Origin: Topomyia yanbarensis
Taxonomy: Eukaryota; Arthropoda; Insecta; Diptera; Culicidae
DNA length: 64,000 bases
Assembly: GCF_030247195.1 (NCBI RefSeq)
Contig: NC_080670.1
Coordinates: forward strand, 28,661,497-28,725,496
Direction of reading: 5' to 3'
Positions within the stretch are counted from its first letter, which is position 1. Each line of letters opens with the position of its first letter. Position numbers and translations under genes: made by a program. The notes under the pieces are model-generated. The model worked only from the letters and a program-made list of their open reading frames with translations. It did not search any database and had not been told where the DNA came from. Below, piece by piece: positions 1 through 13,000 of this stretch.

Positions 1-2729
1 TCATTTCGTAAATTAGTTAAGAATACGAAAACATCTTCCGATGCGTCCTATAAAACCCCTAGAACACACTCATCAGTGGTAGTTTGGTCGGAACTGAAAT
101 GAACCAGTTTATCTGTTCTAGGCACGCCTAGTTCTTCAAGGAAAACAGTTGAATTAGAGACCTAACTACCAATGCGGAATCCAGCCTTCGAATGGATCCT
201 TCTTACTTCAAGTGCTCGTTGAGACGCACTGTCGACAAAATCGGTGCTGTCTAAGTAATCGTCGACATAGTGCTTGTCAATAAGAACTTCTATTGCAACC
301 CGGAACTGCCTAATTATCTGCCGCGCATTTTTGTTTTTTACATATTGCGCGGAACGCGGATTCGGCATTGATCCAAATCTCACTATGTGCATTACCTAGA
401 ATTGTGAAGGACCGAAAGGGTCGTTCCGAAAACGAAACCGCTCTGACTGCTTATCATTCCATCTGATCAGAATCGATTAATGATGCGTTTCAGTCATGTC
501 GCCCTCAAAGACGATTGGCCGCTCACGGAAATGATACAGCGCAACTGGCAGGTAAGTGAACGAATCTGGCCCTTGAGCAGTGCTGAATGAAGCGAGAATC
601 CTTTGACTGCGGCCGGCGCATTACAAACCTTGTTGGGATACTTCGAGTTGAGTACCACATTCGATGGAAGGTACCAAACATTACCTGGCATCGCTTTCCC
701 TATATCCTGCGCCGTGAACTTGTGCGCGTATCTTTGCTCCAAATGATGACTGACTTGCTGGCACACGTGCCTCTGCAATTCTTGGACGTCTTCTTCAATT
801 CATCGCCTTGGGGTAGCTGCCTGGTTATCGAGGGTGGTCTTTCTTTCACAAAAGACCGGATTTGTAACGATCTCTCACCCAGAAGGTAGTTTCCTTCAAT
901 ATTTTTCGTGTGCGGCCATCATCGGCTGATTTCGGAACCATAGTAACTGATATTCGAGATTCTTCCAGCACGTAATGGCTTCAAAGTAGTTCATGGAGTT
1001 CAAGATCCTCCGCTCGCTGGACATCATCGTGACAGGAAAAAGTTCCTTCTACTCCCTAAGAAGCTAAATTGGAGTAAATTCCCGAGTTTATGCAATTGGT
1101 ACACAAACCAACATAAAGTTACATCTAATGTTTTGTGTTTCGGATTCTCCTGATCAGTAACTAACATCTGACTGGGCCTAAACAGTACATTCAGTGCAAT
1201 TTGTTCACCTGCATCCCCAATACGTGATTTCAAAGGGGCGTAACCATCCTGATGTTACAGACCAATCAAAATTTTTGTAGTGTCACTACGATAATCGTTC
1301 ACAGGCAAACCTTTCAAGTGACTATATTTGGCTGCAGCATGCGTGTAGTTCAACGGCACTTGATACACTGTGTGAAAATTTTTCAAAGCGCATTGCTTTC
1401 TGGAATTTCTCTGCCAGATCCACAGATGAACACGTTTCGAGTCACGTGTCATTCCGGCAGTCTATTTCATCAGAATTGGCTATGATTCCCCTTCTATCTT
1501 AATCTGTTCTGCTGCTTCCTTTTCCACAGACGAATTGGATACGCCCTCATTGAGAAAGGCGATCACGTCCACGAACCATTTACCGTTGGTCATCCTGACC
1601 GGAACCATTCGAAATAGAACCGGTTGATATTAGGTAACGAACAATGCGCGTTGTAATCTGTTGGCACAGGTATCAAATAGCGCTGATGGTTCGGCGGATA
1701 AAGCAATGGACGATGTCACTCCTAGTCGGATTTCACGGCACATTTGATCTTGGAACGGCAATGCGTCTGATCACGCTCGTTTAAGTAAATTTTGCATATT
1801 TTCCACTTGTTTTCCCTCCTCATTCTTTATCCCCATGAGAGCTTACGGAAGTATTTGCAGAAACAAATCCCGTGATCTGTCCGATTCCACTCGACATAAT
1901 TGACGGCTATCCTCCTCAAGCTTCTGACTTCCTGTCGTACTACTTTTGGATTACCGGACACCGGTCTTCCTCCTCTGCGATGTGTATGCAGCAACTCTTC
2001 CGGTTGCTTTTCTCTCCACGTATGTTCGCTTTTGTGCTTGTTATCCCGGCGACTTTGCTCCGGTTACATTTCGGTAAAGAGTGTCACTTCTTTCATTTCC
2101 GATATGATCTCCGACAACAAATCCGCAAATATTGCCAAAGTCACTACAGCTTGCCGTCGTTTATGCTCTTTAGACTATCCCGTAAGGATTGGCAGTTTCT
2201 GAAATGGACCTTTTCTGGCTGCTAATTAGGTATCCGAATCATCGCCACACTACGAGTCCCGGTTATGGTACGACGAAGGCTCACGTTGTGATACCTTTCT
2301 AGATCGTATGTGCGGATTACTTCACGATATAGTACCCGACTTTTGTGGTGGTGGGTTGCTTAGGTATTAGTCGATAGCAGATGTGGAGCTTTCTGAATAA
2401 CCGCCTTCATTTTATGTAATTTTTTTATCAGCTGTTCGCTTCATCTCTAATATCTCGTGCTTAAGCTCGAAATAAGCTAGATGTAGCAGTTCTTGGTGAT
2501 TCATTCCCAGGTGGAAATTACTTCGTTTTATCTCCTTCATAAGTTCTAGGTCATGTTCGTGCTCCTAATCGACATCTTCTTGCTCCATCCCATTGGCCAA
2601 GTACATCGCATTGTTCTTGAAATCAAACTTGAGTTTAAAGATTTTACAATAAACTATTTGCTTGTCACAAAGTGCACAGTCACTATTTGTTGAATCTAGG
2701 TTAGAATCCTCCTGTTCAGCCGTGCTCAT
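1..2729 (-). mobile_element. BEL/Pao LTR retrotransposon remnant, gag-pol, broken and cut by the window edge
   Basis: Read on the minus strand, pieces follow the BEL/Pao order gag, protease, reverse transcriptase. A likely gag start is the ATG at 2729, giving a frame with a CALC cysteine pair that stops at 2565. A zinc-knuckle-like stretch (KICKIYLNERDQTHCRSKIKC-like spacing) lies near 1742-1806. The aspartic protease is at about 1500-1625 (LFRMVPVRMTNGKWFVDVIAF, then FLNEG where the family has FLDEG, so the catalytic Asp reads as Asn). Its C-terminal part, SHLKGLP...ILIGL, is at 1255-1452. The reverse transcriptase begins at 494-778 (WYLPSNVV, then AAVKGFSLHSALLKG) and carries the YVDD active site at 258-269, continuing through LEELGVPRTDKLVHFSSD to base 1. 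Frameshifts and stops separate the pieces, so it is dead. I did not find its LTR. Family assignment rests on the YVDDYLDS and protease motifs. Confidence 0.85.
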
Positions 2730-3190
2730 AATTTTTTCAGTGTTCGGATGAGTTGAAACCCCTTTTTGGAAGCAGACCGCTCTTTTGGATGTAACTAATA
2801 ACTAGAAATTGAATTTTAATAAATATCAAAATAGGTAACTAAATTTTAATTGCTTACATAAATGGTTTCTCTTCTCCTAAACTTTCCCTCAGCCCAAACG
2901 TGAAACAATTCAATTTAGCCTTTCATTGCGATGGATTCAAACCAGGTATACTTACTGTATACAAATTTAGATAAACAGGTACATTCAATATGAGGTAAGT
3001 GATTACTTTTTGGTATGGCAATGATTTTTGCGAACTTCCTGTTATCTCTTAACGGCAACCAATCCTCACAGAACTATCATCAATCCTCACTGAGCCACCG
3101 AGTCGCTAATGGCGTTTTTGCTTGACTCCGAAACTGTGTCAGGTTCTAACGTCATCCCCAGTTAAACTCATTCCGGAACCGGTTCGGATT
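2730..3190. other. non-coding stretch upstream of the BEL/Pao gag
   Basis: No gene seen. In the minus orientation this is where the 5' untranslated leader and LTR of the BEL/Pao element should lie, but I could not recognise LTR ends or a primer-binding site. It is AT-rich near 2790-2860. Confidence 0.4.
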
Positions 3191-3191
3191 T

Positions 3192-3292
3192 CTGAATGGA
3201 GTCATTATGGATTCCAAATCAAATGCAACAACCGATTCCGACTCAGAATCGGTTGTTGCATTTGATTTGGAATCCATAATGACTCCATTCAG
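3192..3292. repeat. perfect 47-bp inverted repeat with 7-bp spacer
   Basis: Bases 3192-3238 are the exact reverse complement of 3246-3292, separated by 7 bases (3239-3245). Beyond the perfect core the symmetry continues imperfectly to roughly 3168 and 3317, where both sides carry ATTCCGGA/ATTCGGAAT-like motifs. It could be a foldback MITE or part of a larger element. The lack of any mismatch in 47 bp suggests recent origin or gene conversion. Confidence 0.9.
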
Positions 3293-3435
3293 GATTCCGA
3301 ATCAAATTCCGAATGGTTTGACCGGGTCGCTTTCAGCTCATACATTTTGACTGCAGTTGTGGTAGAAACTGACTCAGTTTTGCTTCAAGCAAAAACGACA
3401 TAGGTGTCTCATTGCTTGAGTATAGTGGTGCCAAT

Positions 3436-3717
3436 CAGGGATGCCATTATGCCAGATTTAGGTTTTGGCAGCTTCCAGACAAAAAGACAAAACTCTCATT
3501 CTGCCAGATTTTCAAGTTTTAGAAGCAGCTATTTACACTATTTGTAAATTTTGTTAATAATGTCCCAAATTTTACAAAAATCGATTGATGCACATTCTAT
3601 GAAAACTAAAATGTATGCCAAATTTCGATGACTTTGAGGTCGCTGTCAAGTGCCAGATTTCGCCAGATATTTTTAGTTGAACTGTCAGATTTTCTTTGAA
3701 AACTAGTGGCAACCCTG
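3436..3717. mobile_element. small hAT-type MITE (282 bp) with 8-bp target duplication
   Basis: The left end CAGGGATGCCA and the reverse complement of the right end, CAGGGTTGCCA, are short terminal inverted repeats. They are flanked by GTGCCAAT (3428-3435) and ATGCCAAT (3718-3725), an 8-bp target duplication with one mismatch, as expected for hAT transposition. There is no coding capacity inside. Confidence 0.8.
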
Positions 3718-4283
3718 ATGCCAATAGCTATCATCCGAAAGTTAATCTCAGTTCTGCTCAGTTTCACTTTTCGTCATGACTCACCACACATCACATTGTA
3801 TCGCATATCAAGACTAGCTAAACATCAATTTAAATACCTCCAATGACAAAAGCTATGCACCAATTATGGGAATCCTCCCCATCCCACAATTCAATTACTG
3901 TCACCGGCTCTACCCGGAGCTCTCCCGGGGAAAACAAAACACCCTTGCGTGACCCAGTCAGTCAGCCAGTCAGTCACTCACTCATTCGCCGTTGTGTTGT
4001 GTTGTGCCTTTATTTTCCGATATGGAAGGCGAGAATGGTTTCCGCCTGCAACCGCGATGCTCGATTGGATCCGCTCTAACCGCATGCGATTGCCGCCAGT
4101 TGATAAGATCGGCCCCTCCTGGAAAGTGTTTGTAATTACAGTGAATGTGTTTACATTAGTAGCACCCAGCAGCACCCCGTCTGCTCGCTAGGAAATTCTG
4201 TTTGATAATCTCATTTTCAATTGGTTTTATCGATTTAGCTACTACTACTACTCACCCAACGAGCCGGCAGTTTATCGGAGTGG

Positions 4284-4351
4284 TCAGTGTTGAACGGGCA
4301 TCTCATTAGAGGATTTGAAGAGTTCACTACCTCAAACGGTGGGCAGCAGAA
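4284..4351 (+). promoter_or_regulatory. candidate initiator and 5' leader of desaturase A
   Basis: A TCAGT initiator-type motif sits at 4284-4288, followed by a 63-base leader to the ATG at 4352, whose context (CAGAAATGG) is favourable. I see no TATA box about 30 bases upstream. A further cluster of TCAGTCAG repeats at about 3957-3977 could mark another start site. Transcription from here is inferred, not shown. Confidence 0.35.
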
Positions 4352-5990
4352 ATGGCTCCCAATATCACCGAGCAGGAGGTCACCGTCGTTAGCAACTGTC
4401 AGAATGGCACGGCAGTTCGACAGCGAGTAGGCGACGCCAATCTAGTCACCAGTGACGATAATAATAATCAACTAACGAAAAGCCAACCAGTGCAGCAGAA
4501 GCAGCCGGATGATTTTCGGGCGCAGATCCGATGGCCTGATTTTTTCGCACAGTTGTTCCTGCACGTAGGATTCCTGATAGGCGTGTGGCAGCTAGTGACA
4601 CTGCAGGCTAAGTTCTACACCGCCGTGTGGAGTGAGTAGAATCTGATTTGTTCCCGCTTGACGAGTAAATTGAGTAAAATGTTACATATCACATTTCAGC
4701 ACTACTACTGGTATGGGGATCCGGCTTTGGAATCACAGCCGGTGCCCACCGGCTCTGGTCGCACAAGTCGTACAGAGCCAAGGTACCACTGCGAATACTG
4801 CTGATGTTCCTATTCACCATTTGTGGGCAGGTAGGTGGTGTTAATCGTAACTCGCAGCAAACGCCAGTCGCTAGGCAGCAAGCTTAACAGAGTGCTCGAT
4901 ATTCGCTTGAATTTCAGCGTGATGCCTACACGTGGGCGCACGATCACCGGGTGCACCACAAGTACTCGGAGACGGATGCGGATCCGCACAACGCAAAGCG
5001 TGGTTTCTTCTTTGCCCACGTCGGGTGGGTATTTCTGACGCCCCATCCGGACGTGGTAGCCAAGCGGAAGGTCATCGATATGAGCGATCTGGAGGCCGAT
5101 CCGATCGTTATGTGGCAGAAGAAGTAAGTCGGAGCGTTTTGTTCATTTTGCGTTGTACTTTTTTTATTTTAAACGATATTTCTCCATATTTTTGAGTCAT
5201 TTTACAACAAAATTCCTCAAAGAAAGATAGTTTTAGTAATTTCTATGACACGTTTGAATTCATTTGTTTTATTTTGTTCGCGTTTAGTGATTTTATTAAA
5301 TCTTTCCACACCCTCCCACAGATACTACCTTCCGCTGTTCGCCCTGCTCGTCATCGCATTCCCGGTGCTGGTTCCCTACTACTACTGGTCGGAAAATCTG
5401 TGGGTCGCCTTCTGGGTGTGCTTCACACTGCGCTTCACCACCACCCTCAACATCGCCTTTTTCGTGAACAGTGTGGCACACATGTTCGGCAATCGACCGT
5501 ACGATAAGTATGAGCTTTCTCCCATTGAAACCCCTTTTTTAAAAATTAAGAACAAAAAACAACTATGTAACTATGAATACTTTCAGAACAATCAGCCCGG
5601 TGGAAAACCTGTCAGTCGCAATCGCGGCGATGGGTGAAGGCTGGCACAACTACCACCATGTTTTCCCGTGGGATTACAAAACCGGGGAGCTGAAGGGTTA
5701 CATGTTTAATGTGACGACCGGTTTCATCGATGTTTTCGCACGGATCGGATGGGCGTACGAACGTGAGTATTTGATGAAAATCAATGAAAAGTGGCCATTC
5801 TCTTATAATAATCATCATTCATGTAGGAAAATCTGTTTCCCCGGCGATCGTGGAAAGGCGTGCGGCCAAGTATGGCGACGGAACACGCTTCCTGACCGAT
5901 GAGTTCGCACACAAGGATGCCGTGTGGGGTTTCGGCGATCGGGATATTCTGCCGGAGGATGTAGATGATATCGTGCGATTACAAGAATGA
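4352..5990 (+). CDS. Desat1: acyl-CoA delta-9 desaturase (desaturase A), six coding exons, 380 aa
   Basis: Coding exons 4352-4631, 4700-4830, 4918-5123, 5322-5507, 5587-5762 and 5827-5990; every intron is GT-AG and the spliced frame totals 1143 bases. Members of this family insert the delta-9 double bond into palmitoyl- or stearoyl-CoA in the ER membrane, using a di-iron centre fed by cytochrome b5. Metal ligands are all visible: HRLWSH (110-115), HRVHH (147-151), His259 in NSVAHMFG, and HNYHH (288-292). Hydrophobic spans lie near 60-85, 94-106, 207-226 and 233-256. The segment DAYTWAHDHRVHHKYSETD and the SPVE signature (271-274) are typical of insect delta-9 enzymes. The N-terminal ~55 residues are polar and low in conservation, as usual. 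The length matches the family (about 350-385). The symbol is by similarity of type; the exact orthologue is not proven. Stop TGA at 5988. Confidence 0.95.
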
Positions 5991-7050
5991 GTATTTGTGT
6001 GTGAATAGGAGCCATGTTTTGGCATCGGAGTCAAGTTCAATCGGTAAAGCTTTAGTCACCGGAAACGGAACCCCAAGATGCATTATTTACACGTATGTTA
6101 GATGTAAGCGGTACATTTTATGAAAAAAATTAGTGAAGGAGTCCGGTAACTCCTAAACACAGTGCATTATTGGAAAATAAGTTTGAAAAGTGTTTACTAA
6201 TGTGCCGTGGAAGCACACGTAAAGTTCCACTATTTGTCAGGGAAATCAACTGAATGTCGGTACTAAAACAGTGTCTATTTTTCTAAAAATATCACTTTTC
6301 TAAATATTCACGCAACGACTTCGTTTTATTAACTGCATAATTGATGATGTGAAGGATGAGTTGTAATTTACTTACTACGAAGGTTTAGAAGCGCCGTTCG
6401 GGTTAGTTCTGATTTCTTCATTATCCCTTGGCACACGAGCAATTCAATGGTGTCGCTTCGAAGTCCGATGTCGAGTGACACCGAAAGGTACCTATTGAGG
6501 TTGATCAATATTCTTGTTTTCTGTTTTTATATGCAAAATATGTTAGTTTCCGTGGTCACCTATTCGGATTTGCTTCCATTCGCTAGAGCCGTCGAGGCTA
6601 AATGTAAAACGGGGTCACTTGAAGGGTCAGTTTGTTGTCGCGATCGCGATGACAGGGGAAATTTCAGTAGGCACTAGGGGCAAGGTCACATCGGGGAAGA
6701 GTTCTAACTTCTATTGGAAGTGCTATAAGTCTCAAGAGAAATTGGTCACTTGATAACGTCTGAAAACTGATTTGAACAGTTAAAAGTATATAATATAAAA
6801 CAGATCGATCAATTTAATATGAAGTAAATTTGGTTTTAATAGTTTTATTATTCTGTCTGTTAGCTGAAAAATTTAACATTTTAAAATTCTCAAAGCTTAA
6901 AGATCTTCCAATCTGAAATTATTTAAAGCAGCTTTCATAGACTAAGAGGAACGAAATTGCGATTATATTGGAACTAAAAATACATTTTTATATTGAATTA
7001 AAGTAAAATAGTAAAATAGTAAAAGTAAGCTACCAAAGCTACTAAAGGAC
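5991..7050. other. 3' flank of desaturase A, no gene seen
   Basis: This should hold the 3' untranslated region of desaturase A. I see no clear AATAAA signal in the first 400 bases. From about 6780 the sequence is strongly AT-rich up to the start of the satellite. Confidence 0.5.
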
Positions 7051-7054
7051 CAAT

Positions 7055-10000
7055 TGACGAAATTCGTGAGAAATTTCGTGCGAAATTCCGTGCCAAATTC
7101 TGTTCCGGAATTCCGTTCGAAATTTCGTGCGAAATCTCGTACAAAATTCCGTGCGAAATTATGCGCTAAATTCCGTGCGAAATTCCCTGCGTAATTTCGT
7201 GCGAAATTCCGTGCGAAATTCCATGCGAAATTCTGTGCTAAATTCCGTGAGAACTTCCATGAGAAATTTCGTGCGAATTTCAGCGTGAAATTCCGCGCGA
7301 AATTCCAAGCGAAATGTCGTGCGAAATTCCGCACGAAATTTTGTGCGAAGTTTTATGCGAAATTTCTAGCGAAATTCCGTGCGAGTTTTCGTGCAAAATT
7401 CCGCGCGAAATTTCATGCGAAATTCCGTGCAAAATTTCTTACGAAATTTAGCGCGAAATTTCGACCGAAATTCCGTGCGAAATTCTGCGCGAAATCCCGT
7501 GCGAAATCTCGTGTAAAATTTCGTGCGAAATTCCGTGCGAAATTCCGTACGAAATTCTGTGCGAAATTCCAAGCGAAATGTGCGAAATTCCGCACGAAAT
7601 TTTGTGCGAAGTTTTATGCGAAATTTCATGCGAAATTCTGTGCGAAATTTCTTACGAAATTTCGCGCGAAATTTCGTGCGAAATTCCATGCGAAATTCCA
7701 TACGAAATTTCGTGCGAAATTCCGTGCGAAATTCCGTGCGAAATTCCGCGCAAAATTCCGCGAGAAATTCCAAGCGAAATGTCGTGCGAAATTCCGTGCA
7801 AAATTCCGTACGAAATTCGGTGCTAAATGCCGTGCGAAATTCCGCGCGAAATTCCGTGCGAAATTCCGCGTAAAATTCCATGCGAAATTCTGTGCTGAAT
7901 TCGTGCGAAATCTCGAGAAATTTCGTGCGAAATCTCGTGCAAAATTCCGTGCGAAATTTCGTGTGAAATTCCGCGCGATATTCCGTTCGAAATTCTGTGC
8001 GAAATCTCGTGTAAAATTCCGTGCGAAATTATGCGCGAAATTCTACGCGAAATTGCGTGCGAAATCCTACCCGAAATTTCGTGTGAAATTCCGTGCAAAA
8101 TTCCGTGCGAAAACCAGCGCAAAATTCTGTGCGAAATTCCTTGCGAAATTTCGTGCGAAATTCTGTGCGGAATTCCGTGCGAAATTTCGTGCGAAATTCT
8201 ATGCGAATTTCTGTGCTAAATTCCATGCGAAATTCCGTGCGAAACTTTGTGCGAAATTCCATGCGAAATTGAGTCCGAAATTTCGCGCGAAATCCCGTCC
8301 AAAATTTCATGCGAAATTCCGTGCGAAATTCCCCACGAAATTTTGTATTAAGTTTCATGCGAAATTTCTAGCGAAATTCCGTGCGAGCTTTCATGCGAAA
8401 TTCCATGCGAAATTACGTGCGAAATTCCGTGCGAAAATCCGCGCAAAATTCCCTGCGAAATCCTATGCGAAATCCTATGCGAAATTCTGTGCTAAATTTC
8501 GTGCGAAATTCCGTGAGAAATTTCGTACGAAATCTCGTGCAAAATTCCGTGCGAAATTATGCGCGAAATTTCGTGCGAAATTCTGTTCGAAATTCCGTGC
8601 GAAATTCCACGCGAAATTCCGTGCGAAATTCCGTGCGAAATTCCGTACGAAATTGCGTGCGAAATTCCGTGCAAAATTCCTTGCGAAATTCCGCGCGAAA
8701 TTCCGTGCAAAATTCCGTGCGAAATTCCGCGCGAAATTCCGTGCGAAATTCTGCGTAAAATTCCGTGCGAAATTCTGTTCGAAATTCCGTGCGAAATTCC
8801 GCGTAAAATTCCATGCGAAACTCCATGCGAAATTCTGTGCTGAATTCGTGCGAAATCTCGAGAAATTTCGTGCGAAATCTCGTGCAAAATTCCGTGCGAA
8901 ATTTCGTGTGAAATTCCGCGCGAAATTCCGTGCGATATTTCGTTCGAAATTCTGCACGAAATTCCGTTCGAAATTTCGTGCGAAATTGCGTGCGAAGTTC
9001 CATGCCAAATTTCGTGCGAAATTCCGCGTAAAATTACGTGAGAAATTCCGTGAGAAATTTCGTGCGAAATTCCATGCGAAATTGCGTCCGAAATTTCGCG
9101 CGAAATCCAGCCCAAAGTTTCATGTGAAATTCCGTGCGAAATTTTATGCGAAGTTTCATGCGAAATTTCTAGCGAAATTCCGTGCGAAATTCAGCACGAA
9201 ATTCCGCACGAAATTTTGTGTGAAGTTTCATGCGAAATTTCTAGCGAAATTCCGTGCGAGTTTTCATGCGAAATTACGTGCGAAATTCCGTGCGAAAATC
9301 CGCGAAAAATTCCCTGCGAAATTCTGTGCTAAATTTCGTGCGAAATTCCGTGAGAAATTTCGTGCGAAATCTCGTGCAAAATTCCGTGCGAAATTTCGTG
9401 CGAAATTTCGTGCGCAATTTCGTGTGAAATTCCGCGCGAAATTCCGTGCGAAACTCCGTTCGAAATTCTGCGCGAAATTCCGTGCGAAATCTCGTGTAAA
9501 ATTCCGTGCGAAATTCCACGCGAAATTCCGTGCGAAATCCCGCCCGAAATTTCATGTGAAATTCCGCACGAAATTTCGTGCGAAGTTTCATGCGAAATAT
9601 CTAGCGAAATTCTGTGCTAAATTCCTTGCGAAATTCCGTGCGAAACTTTGTGCGAAATTCCATGCGAAATTCTGTGCTAAATTCCATGCGAAATTCCGTG
9701 AGAAATTTCGTGCGAAATTCCATGCGAAATTGAGTCCGAAATTTCGCGCGAAATCCCGTCCAAAATTTCATGCGAAATTCCGTGCGAAATTCCCCACGAA
9801 ATTTTGTATTAAGTTTCATGCGAAATTTCTAGCGAAATTCCGTGCGAGCTTTCATGCGAAATTCCATGCGAAATTACGTGCGAAATTCCGTGCGAAAATC
9901 CGCGCAAAATTCCCTGCGAAATCCTATGCGAAATTCTGTGCTAAATTTCGTGCGAAATTCCGTGAGAAATTTCGTACGAAATCTCGTGCAAAATTCCGTG

Positions 10001-13000
10001 CGAAATTATGCGCGAAATTTCGTGCGAAATTCTGTTCGAAATTCCGTGCGAAATTCCACGCGAAATTCCGTGCGAAATTCCGTGCGAAATTCCGTACGAA
10101 ATTGCGTGCGAAATTCCGTGCAAAATTCCTTGCGAAATTCCGCGCGAAATTCCGTGCAAAATTCCGTGCGAAATTCCGCGCGAAATTCCGTGCGAAATTC
10201 TGCGTAAAATTCCGTGCGAAATTCTGTTCGAAATTCCGTGCGAAATTCCGCGTAAAATTCCATGCGAAACTCCATGCGAAATTCTGTGCTGAATTCGTGC
10301 GAAATCTCGAGAAATTTCGTGCGAAATCTCGTGCAAAATTCCGTGCGAAATTTCGTGTGAAATTCCGCGCGAAATTCCGTGCGATATTTCGTTCGAAATT
10401 CTGCACGAAATTCCGTTCGAAATTTCGTGCGAAATTGCGTGCGAAGTTCCATGCCAAATTTCGTGCGAAATTCCGCGTAAAATTACGTGAGAAATTCCGT
10501 GAGAAATTTCGTGCGAAATTCCATGCGAAATTGCGTCCGAAATTTCGCGCGAAATCCAGCCCAAAGTTTCATGTGAAATTCCGTGCGAAATTTTATGCGA
10601 AGTTTCATGCGAAATTTCTAGCGAAATTCCGTGCGAAATTCAGCACGAAATTCCGCACGAAATTTTGTGTGAAGTTTCATGCGAAATTTCTAGCGAAATT
10701 CCGTGCGAGTTTTCATGCGAAATTACGTGCGAAATTCCGTGCGAAAATCCGCGAAAAATTCCCTGCGAAATCCTATGCGAAATTCTGTGCTAAATTTCGT
10801 GCGAAATTCCGTGAGAAATTTCGTGCGAAATCTCGTGCAAAATTCCGTGCGAAATTTCGTGCGAAATTTCGTGCGCAATTTCGTGTGAAATTCCGCGCGA
10901 AATTCCGTGCGAAACTCCGTTCGAAATTCTGCGCGAAATTCCGTGCGAAATCTCGTGTAAAATTCCGTGCGAAATTCCACGCGAAATTCCGTGCGAAATC
11001 CCGCCCGAAATTTCATGTGAAATTCCGCACGAAATTTCGTGCGAAGTTTCATGCGAAATATCTAGCGAAATTCTGTGCTAAATTCCTTGCGAAATTCCGT
11101 GCGAAACTTTGTGCGAAATTCCATGCGAAATTCTGTGCTAAATTCCATGCGAAATTCCGTGAGAAATTTCGTGCGAAATTCCATGCGAAATTGAGTCCGA
11201 AATTTCGCGCGAAATCCCGTCCAAAATTTCATGCGAAATTCCGTGCGAAATTCCCCACGAAATTTTGTATTAAGTTTCATGCGAAATTTCTAGCGAAATT
11301 CCGTGCGAGCTTTCATGCGAAATTCCATGCGAAATTACGTGCGAAAATCCGCGCAAAATTCCCTGCGAAATCCTATGCGAAATTCTGTGCTAAATTTCGT
11401 GCGAAATTCCGTGAGAAATTTCGTACGAAATCTCGTGCAAAATTCCGTGCGAAATTATGCGCGAAATTTCGTGCGAAATTCTGTTCGAAATTCCGTGCGA
11501 AATTCCGTGCGAAATTCCGTGCGAAATTGCGTGCGAAATTCCGTGCAAAATTTCTTGCGAAATTCCGCGCGAAATTCCGTGCAAAATTCCGTGCGAAATT
11601 CCGCGCGAAATTCCGTGCGAAATTCTGCGTAAAATTCCGTGCGAAATTCTGTTCGAAATTCCGTGCGAAATTCCGCGTAAAATTCCATGCGAAACTCCAT
11701 GCGAAATTCTGTGCTGAATTCGTGCGAAATCTCGAGAAATTTCGTGCGAAATCTCGTGCAAAATTCCGTGCGAAATTTCGTGTGAAATTCCGCGCGAAAT
11801 TCCGTGCGATATTTCGTTCGAAATTCTGCACGAAATTCCGTTCGAAATTTCGTGCGAAATTGCGTGCGAAGTTCCATGCCAAATTTCGTGCGAAATTCCG
11901 CGTAAAATTACGTGAGAAATTCCGTGAGAAATTTCGTGCGAAATTCCATGCGAAATTGCGTTCGAAATTTCGCGCGAAATCCAGCCCAAAGTTTCATGTG
12001 AAATTCCGTGCGAAATTTTATGCGAAGTTTCATGCGAAATTTCTAGCGAAATTCCGTGCGAAATTCAGCACGAAATTCCGCACGAAATTTTGTGTGAAGT
12101 TTCATGCGAAATTTCTAGCGAAATTCCGTGCGAGTTTTCATGCGAAATTACGTGCGAAATTCCGTGCGAAAATCCGCGAAAAATTCCCTGCGAAATCCTA
12201 TGCGAAATTCTGTGCTAAATTTCGTGCGAAATTCCGTGAGAAATTTCGTGCGAAATCTCGTGCAAAATTCCGTGCGAAATTTCGTGCGAAATTTCGTGCG
12301 CAATTTCGTGTGAAATTCCGCGCGAAATTCCGTGCGAAACTCCGTTCGAAATTCTGCGCGAAATTCCGTGCGAAATCTCGTGTAAAATTCCGTGCGAAAT
12401 TCCACGCGAAATTCCGTGCGAAATTCCCTGCGTAATTTCGTGCGAAATTCCGTGCGAAATTCCATGCGAAATTCTGTGCTAAATTCCGTGAGAACTTCCA
12501 TGAGAAATTTCGTGCGAATTTCAGCGTGAAATTCCGCGCGAAATGTCGTGCGAAATTCCGCACGAAATTTTGTGCGAAGTTTTATGCGAAATTTCTAGCG
12601 AAATTCCGTGCGAGTTTTCGTGCAAAATTCCGCGCGAAATTTCATGCGAAATTCCGTGCAAAATTTCTTACGAAATTTAGCGCGAAATTTCGACCGAAAT
12701 TCCGTGCGAAATTCTGCGCGAAATCCCGTGCGAAATCTCGTGTAAAATTTCGTGCGAAATTCCGTGCGAAATTCCGTACGAAATTCTGTGCGAAATTCCA
12801 AGCGAAATGTGCGAAATTCCGCACGAAATTTTGTGCGAAGTTTTATGCGAAATTTCAAGCGAAATTCTGTGCGAAATTTCTTACGAAATTTCGCGCGAAA
12901 TTTCGTGCGAAATTCCATGCGAAATTCCATACGAAATTTCGTGCGAAATTCCGTGCGAAATTCCGCGCAAAATTCCGCGAGAAATTCCAAGCGAAATGTC

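Noticed and set aside
7285..12435. A 1,716-codon + strand open frame (KFRA repeats), continued at 12526-14988
   Set aside because: It is the product of a 12-bp satellite open in all six frames; changes are not biased to third positions and no start, splice or flanking exon evidence exists.
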